Below are positions 60,599 through 64,000 of a stretch of 64,000 nucleotides of DNA, in pieces (positions within the stretch are counted from its first letter, which is position 1; each line of letters starts with the position of its first letter). A model generated the notes under the pieces. It made no database searches. It worked only from the letters and a program-made list of their open reading frames with translations, and was not told the DNA's origin. Location: the NCBI RefSeq assembly GCF_001625195.1, contig NC_054391.1, positions 1,364,001-1,428,000 of the forward strand. The letters are read 5' to 3'. The stretch comes from Drechmeria coniospora. Taxonomy: Eukaryota > Ascomycota > Sordariomycetes > Hypocreales > Ophiocordycipitaceae. Made by a program: the position numbers and the translations under genes.

Positions 60599-61946
60599 AT
60601 GGTCACCAAGAGCAAACTGAGGCTGGCAATTGCCGCCGAGAAGGGCATTGACTTCAAGAAATTGAAGCAGCAGAAGAAGCACAAGGCGGCTCTGAAGGAA
60701 AAGTGTGCTCATGATGGCGGGGTGTCGTCAAAGGATGCCAAGCAAGGACACGTCGAAGTTGAAAATGAGAGCGACGAGGAGGAAGAAGAAGAGGATGAGG
60801 ATGAAAATGTAAGACAAATCCATTCCTCAGTCTATCCTACCCCTCAGCCCTGAGGTAATCAGTTCTGACAAACAACCGCAGCTGAATCTGGATGCCGTCG
60901 ACGATAGCGATACATCCGAGTCGTCGATCGAGCTTGAAGCGAAGATTACGAGAAAAAAATCAGAAGCACAGCCAAAAACAAGGCTGAGGACGGATGCGGA
61001 CGCTGCGGAAGAAGAGGATGACGAGGAGGACGAGGATGACGAGGATATTCCCGTCTCTGACCTCGAAGACCTCGACGACGAAGACAAAGAGGATTTGATC
61101 CCCCACACTCGACTCACCATCAATAACACGGCTGCTCTGCAGGCCTCTCTCGACCGCATCTCCATCCCCACTGGCAAGGCGACCCCCTTCGCCTTCCACC
61201 AGTGCGTCGTTGCTGCCGAAGAAACCGCCGACTCGATCCCTGATGTATCCGACGACCTGCAGCGTGAGCTTGCCTTTTACTCTCAATGCCTCGACGCTGC
61301 TCGCCGAGGTCGTTCCAAGCTTCTTGCTGAAGGCATCCCTTTCTCCCGTCCCAAGGACTACTTCGCCGAGATGGTCAAGGAAGATGCCCATATGGAGAAG
61401 GTGAAGGCTAAGCTTGTCGAGGAGGCGTCGGCAAAGAAGGCTGCAGCCGAGGCACGCAAGCTGCGCGACTTGAAGAAGTTTGGCAAGCAGGTCCAGGTGG
61501 CAAAGCTGCAAGAGCGCCACAAGGAAAAGCGAGAGACGCTCGAGAAGATCAAGACATTGAAGCGAAGTACGGTTGCCCCATCCCGACACTAAATCTAGCC
61601 CGCAGAGACTGACGCAACTTCCCTACGTGCAGAGCGACAAGAATCTGGCGGTGATGGCGGTACTAAAGAAGCCGATATTTTTGACGTCGGCGTCGACCAC
61701 GAGTTGGCCAAGCACGCACAGCGCTCTGCCGGTACTAAAGGCAGCCAATCCCAGGGCGCCAACGGAAAACGCCAGAAGAAGAACGAGAAGTTTGGGTTCG
61801 GTGGCAAGAAGCGCCACGCCAAGTCGGGCGATGCTATGAGCTCTGGCGATCTCTCTAGCTTTGATGCGAAGAAGATGAAGGCCGGCGGCAAGGGCAAGGC
61901 ACAGCGTCCTGGAAAGGCTAGGCGGAAGTCCATGGCCTCACGGTGA
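60599..61946 (+). CDS. EBP2: rRNA-processing protein Ebp2
   Basis: Three exons, 60599-60808, 60882-61566 and 61633-61946, with GT-AG introns of 73 and 66 nt; 402 aa. The N-terminus begins MVTKSKLRLAIAAEKGIDFKKLKQQKKHKAALKEK and runs into acidic tracts (residues 55-70 and about 105-130). The conserved Ebp2 core starts at HTRLTINNTAALQASLDRI, continues through TPFAFHQCVVA, RELAFYSQCLDAARRGRSKL and FSRPKDYFAEMVKEDAHMEKVKAKL, then a Lys-rich coiled coil (residues about 230-300). The third exon has FDVGVDHELAK, KKNEKFGFGGKKRHAKSGD and the basic end RPGKARRKSMASR. Ebp2 is a nucleolar factor needed for 27S pre-rRNA processing and 60S assembly with Brx1 and Rrs1. A GTG-initiated upstream extension is excluded because the family starts at this Met. 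Confidence 0.93.
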
Positions 61947-63008
61947 TGATCTCCCAACATGCAAGGGCGAAGAAAACGTTGCAGGTGTATTGGGTAGGGG
62001 AGTTTATGGTCGTTGCCGTGTATATATACATTAGTACCTGCTGCCTCTCTAGACCGGGCCAGACGCTCCTCTGGTGCAGTCGGTCACGGATGAAGTGATC
62101 CCAAACTGTACACAGAGATGCCAATAGTTGGATATCGCCCGAATCAAGCTTACGACATTGCGCCCTTCTCCCATGGAGCACGGGGCCATGGATGTGCGAG
62201 CTGCCGGCCAGGGAAGCGTACTGTTATGAATAGTTCCCACATGTATCAACGTATGAACTGGGTGCCTCTCACCCAATGTACAGAACAGCACGCGGGCAGG
62301 CATCTAGGGAGGTTCACCGCGAAGAAAAGTAGGATTCTAGAACGCACCGGTTGGCAGGTACTTTCATGAAGTCGTTGATTCATCTATGACGCAAAGGAAT
62401 ATGTAGAAGATTGTGTGTTACTACCTGTCCTACAACGCACGCCACCGCGGTATCCCATCGTCGCTTGCAGGGCACCCGAACACCGCTCGCAACGAGACTT
62501 CCGTAGTCTCTGGCGAAATGTCTCAACCCGAGCCAGCAAAAACTCTGACCAAAAAAGGGCGGTGATGCGAGAGTGTTGGTGCGCATGGAAGGGCCGACAT
62601 ATATATGCACATCTATGTATGTACGGGGGAGGGAGATAGAAAAATCCAAGGGTGGGCCAGCAACAACGGCGACCAAGGTGCGATGTGCCGTGGAGAACGA
62701 AAAGCAGAACAAACGGAAGTAAAGCAAGGGATCCCAGCAACGCGATGATCATCACGAGATGTTGCGCGTAGGCAAAGAGGTCCCTGGACGCCGTGAACCC
62801 ATGGTATCGAGGCAAGATGTTGTGCGTCGCGTGCGAAGCGCACGCAACGCATTGCTGTGCTATGCAATCGTGGCCCTTTCAGAAGTATGCACTTTTGCGA
62901 AATCGAAAGCCTACGGCTCCACACATCGCCAGGGGCTTGAACTTGGGGTGCCGGCCATCTGCTGTATTATGTCGTAGCGATCCTGACCCGTCCGGTCCGG
63001 TCTGTGGC
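61947..63008. other. Convergent 3' flanks of EBP2 and the MYND gene
   Basis: About 1.06 kb between two stops facing each other. Frames on the minus strand (around 62.4-62.8 kb) are hydrophobic/Cys-rich but have no start context or motif. Probably 3' UTR sequence. Confidence 0.5.
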
Positions 63009-64000
63009 TCATTGGGGGGCAGCGACACACCAATGACGGTGAAAGGCCCACGCGCTCTTCTGGCACTCCTTGCTACAGTACTTGGTACGGCGGCAGCGAC
63101 GGCATTTCGCAAACTGTCTCGTGTACTCCTCCCACTTGCCACATTGGTAGTAGGCGCATTGTCGAATACCGCCGCGCGTATCGTCCTTGCGGCAGAGGTT
63201 CCGCATGACGACGCCTGCCCAGTACTGCATGTCGGTGCTGTGATACCGGACGGTGAACTTTTCGACCAGGGGGAAGAGGTTGAAGTCGTTGGGCAAAAGA
63301 TATTCCTCTTCGTGAACGGAATCGACATCGTCGGCATCAGAGGAAACTTCATCGCCGTCCAACAGGTTGAGGTCTTTGCCGATGGTCAGCTTCGGCACCA
63401 GATGGCTCTTCTGAAAATAAGACCGAAGGCCGCAGTATTTCGACACGTAGGCGAGGAGCTGAAGCGACATGAGGACGTCTTCCTCTCGGGGCATCGCCGT
63501 GAGCATGTGCTGGTTCGGAACGAAATGGCGGTCGAGCAGGTAGCGTGGCACGGTGGAGTTGGGCACGGCCGGCTGCGGCGTGCCCATGGCTGGCCGGCTG
63601 GGAGACAACCCGATGGCCGGGACCGGAGCAGGGTTCACATTGTTGGCAATGCTGCCGTCGATCGGGGCGCGGTGGGTAATGTTGAACGTTCCCGCATCCT
63701 GGTGCGTTTCGGACACGGTGGGGTTCGTCAGCTCCAGAGAAGCACCTGCCAGCAGGCTCTCACCATCGTCCATGGAGATGTCTTGGATGCCAACGGCTGA
63801 TGGAATCTCGGCGGTGCCCGTCATCTCGGCGTCGGGAGCTTCATCCGAGGGCATGCTGTCCACGTTGAGCTCGTCGGCCTCGACCGTCGAGACCTGATGC
63901 CTGATAGAAGGCCTTCTTCGGCTTCGGTTGGCGGCGTCGACGTTGGTCGCCGGTCGGACCGTCGGCGACCGCAGCTGAGGCGGCGGGAGCGGGGTCGTGG
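63009..64000 (-). CDS. MYND zinc-finger protein (SamB/Mub1-like), 5' end outside the window
   Basis: Partial: the frame stays open to the right edge, so the N-terminal part is missing; 330 codons are visible including the stop. The visible N-terminal part is Pro/Arg-rich then acidic and probably disordered (ADELNVDSMPSDEAPDAEM). A conserved block follows: VPRYLLDRHFVPNQHML, EEDVLMSLQLLAYVSKYCGLRSYFQ and YLLPNDFNLFPLVEKFTVR, then MQYWAGVVMRNLCRKDD. The C-terminus holds the MYND finger CAYYQCGKWEEYTRQFAKCRRC-type cluster with KYCSKECQKSAWAFHRHWC, giving the C-x3/4-C...C-x2-C...C-x3-C...H-x3-C ligand set. This architecture is that of Aspergillus SamB and yeast Mub1. Mub1 works with Ubr2 in Rpn4 degradation, and SamB affects septum positioning and morphogenesis. 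Start and upstream exons cannot be judged. Confidence 0.88.
   Translation of the reverse strand, partial: TTPLPPPQLRSPTVRPATNVDAANRSRRRPSIRHQVSTVEADELNVDSMPSDEAPDAEMTGTAEIPSAVGIQDISMDDGESLLAGASLELTNPTVSETHQDAGTFNITHRAPIDGSIANNVNPAPVPAIGLSPSRPAMGTPQPAVPNSTVPRYLLDRHFVPNQHMLTAMPREEDVLMSLQLLAYVSKYCGLRSYFQKSHLVPKLTIGKDLNLLDGDEVSSDADDVDSVHEEEYLLPNDFNLFPLVEKFTVRYHSTDMQYWAGVVMRNLCRKDDTRGGIRQCAYYQCGKWEEYTRQFAKCRRCRRTKYCSKECQKSAWAFHRHWCVAAPQ

Overview
The window is nuclear DNA of a filamentous ascomycete, most likely a sordariomycete and perhaps Hypocreales. The evidence is short introns (mostly 61-96 nt) with CTRAC-type branch points, GC-rich coding exons, and fungus-specific genes: an (R)-selective amine transaminase, a peroxisomal D-amino-acid oxidase, an eqolisin, a SamB/Mub1 MYND protein and a sordariomycete-style Med18. 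The species cannot be named from sequence alone.

There are thirteen well or moderately supported protein genes, plus one marginal short ORF. In order they are: a membrane glycosyltransferase-like protein (-, 1.4-3.1 kb); an (R)-amine/D-amino-acid transaminase (-) divergent from a five-exon D-amino-acid oxidase (+) (7.1-10.4 kb); a hydrophilic unknown protein (+, 11.3-12.0 kb); an MFS quinate/sugar transporter (-, 12.6-14.4 kb); DNA 5'-kinase/3'-phosphatase PNKP (-) divergent from Mediator subunit Med18 (+) (19.6-22.9 kb); a disordered conserved fungal protein (-, 27.1-28.9 kb); a secreted TIM-barrel, DUF5722-like protein (-, 40.0-41.9 kb); a secreted glutamic peptidase (-, 46.2-47.2 kb); the TFIIIC B-block-binding subunit (-, 49.2-55.1 kb); a basic lysine-rich protein (-, 55.6-56.6 kb); the rRNA-processing factor Ebp2 (+, 60.6-61.9 kb); and a MYND-finger protein cut by the right edge (-, 63.0-64.0 kb). 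I rebuilt the spliced models by hand. Two introns (first DAAO intron, MED18 intron) need GC-AG splice sites.

Gene density is low. The intergenic DNA (notably 3-7, 14.5-19.5, 23-27, 29-40, 42-46 and 57-60 kb) is full of a short palindrome-forming motif, ACGGAGTA/TACTCCGT, and of GTAC, CATG and TGCA steps. It also holds several minisatellites, a 95-bp tandem duplication, a degenerate 110-bp duplication and microsatellites. At 18.63-18.79 kb a 48-bp inverted repeat encloses a fragment matching the RGIDEGL region of the transporter family encoded 4 kb away.

Functionally, the clearest local partnership is the divergent transaminase/D-amino-acid oxidase pair: both families convert D-configured amino compounds to keto acids. 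The rest are housekeeping (PNKP, Med18, TFIIIC, Ebp2), secreted enzymes and transport. No rRNA, tRNA, CRISPR array, complete transposon or secondary-metabolite backbone gene was found.
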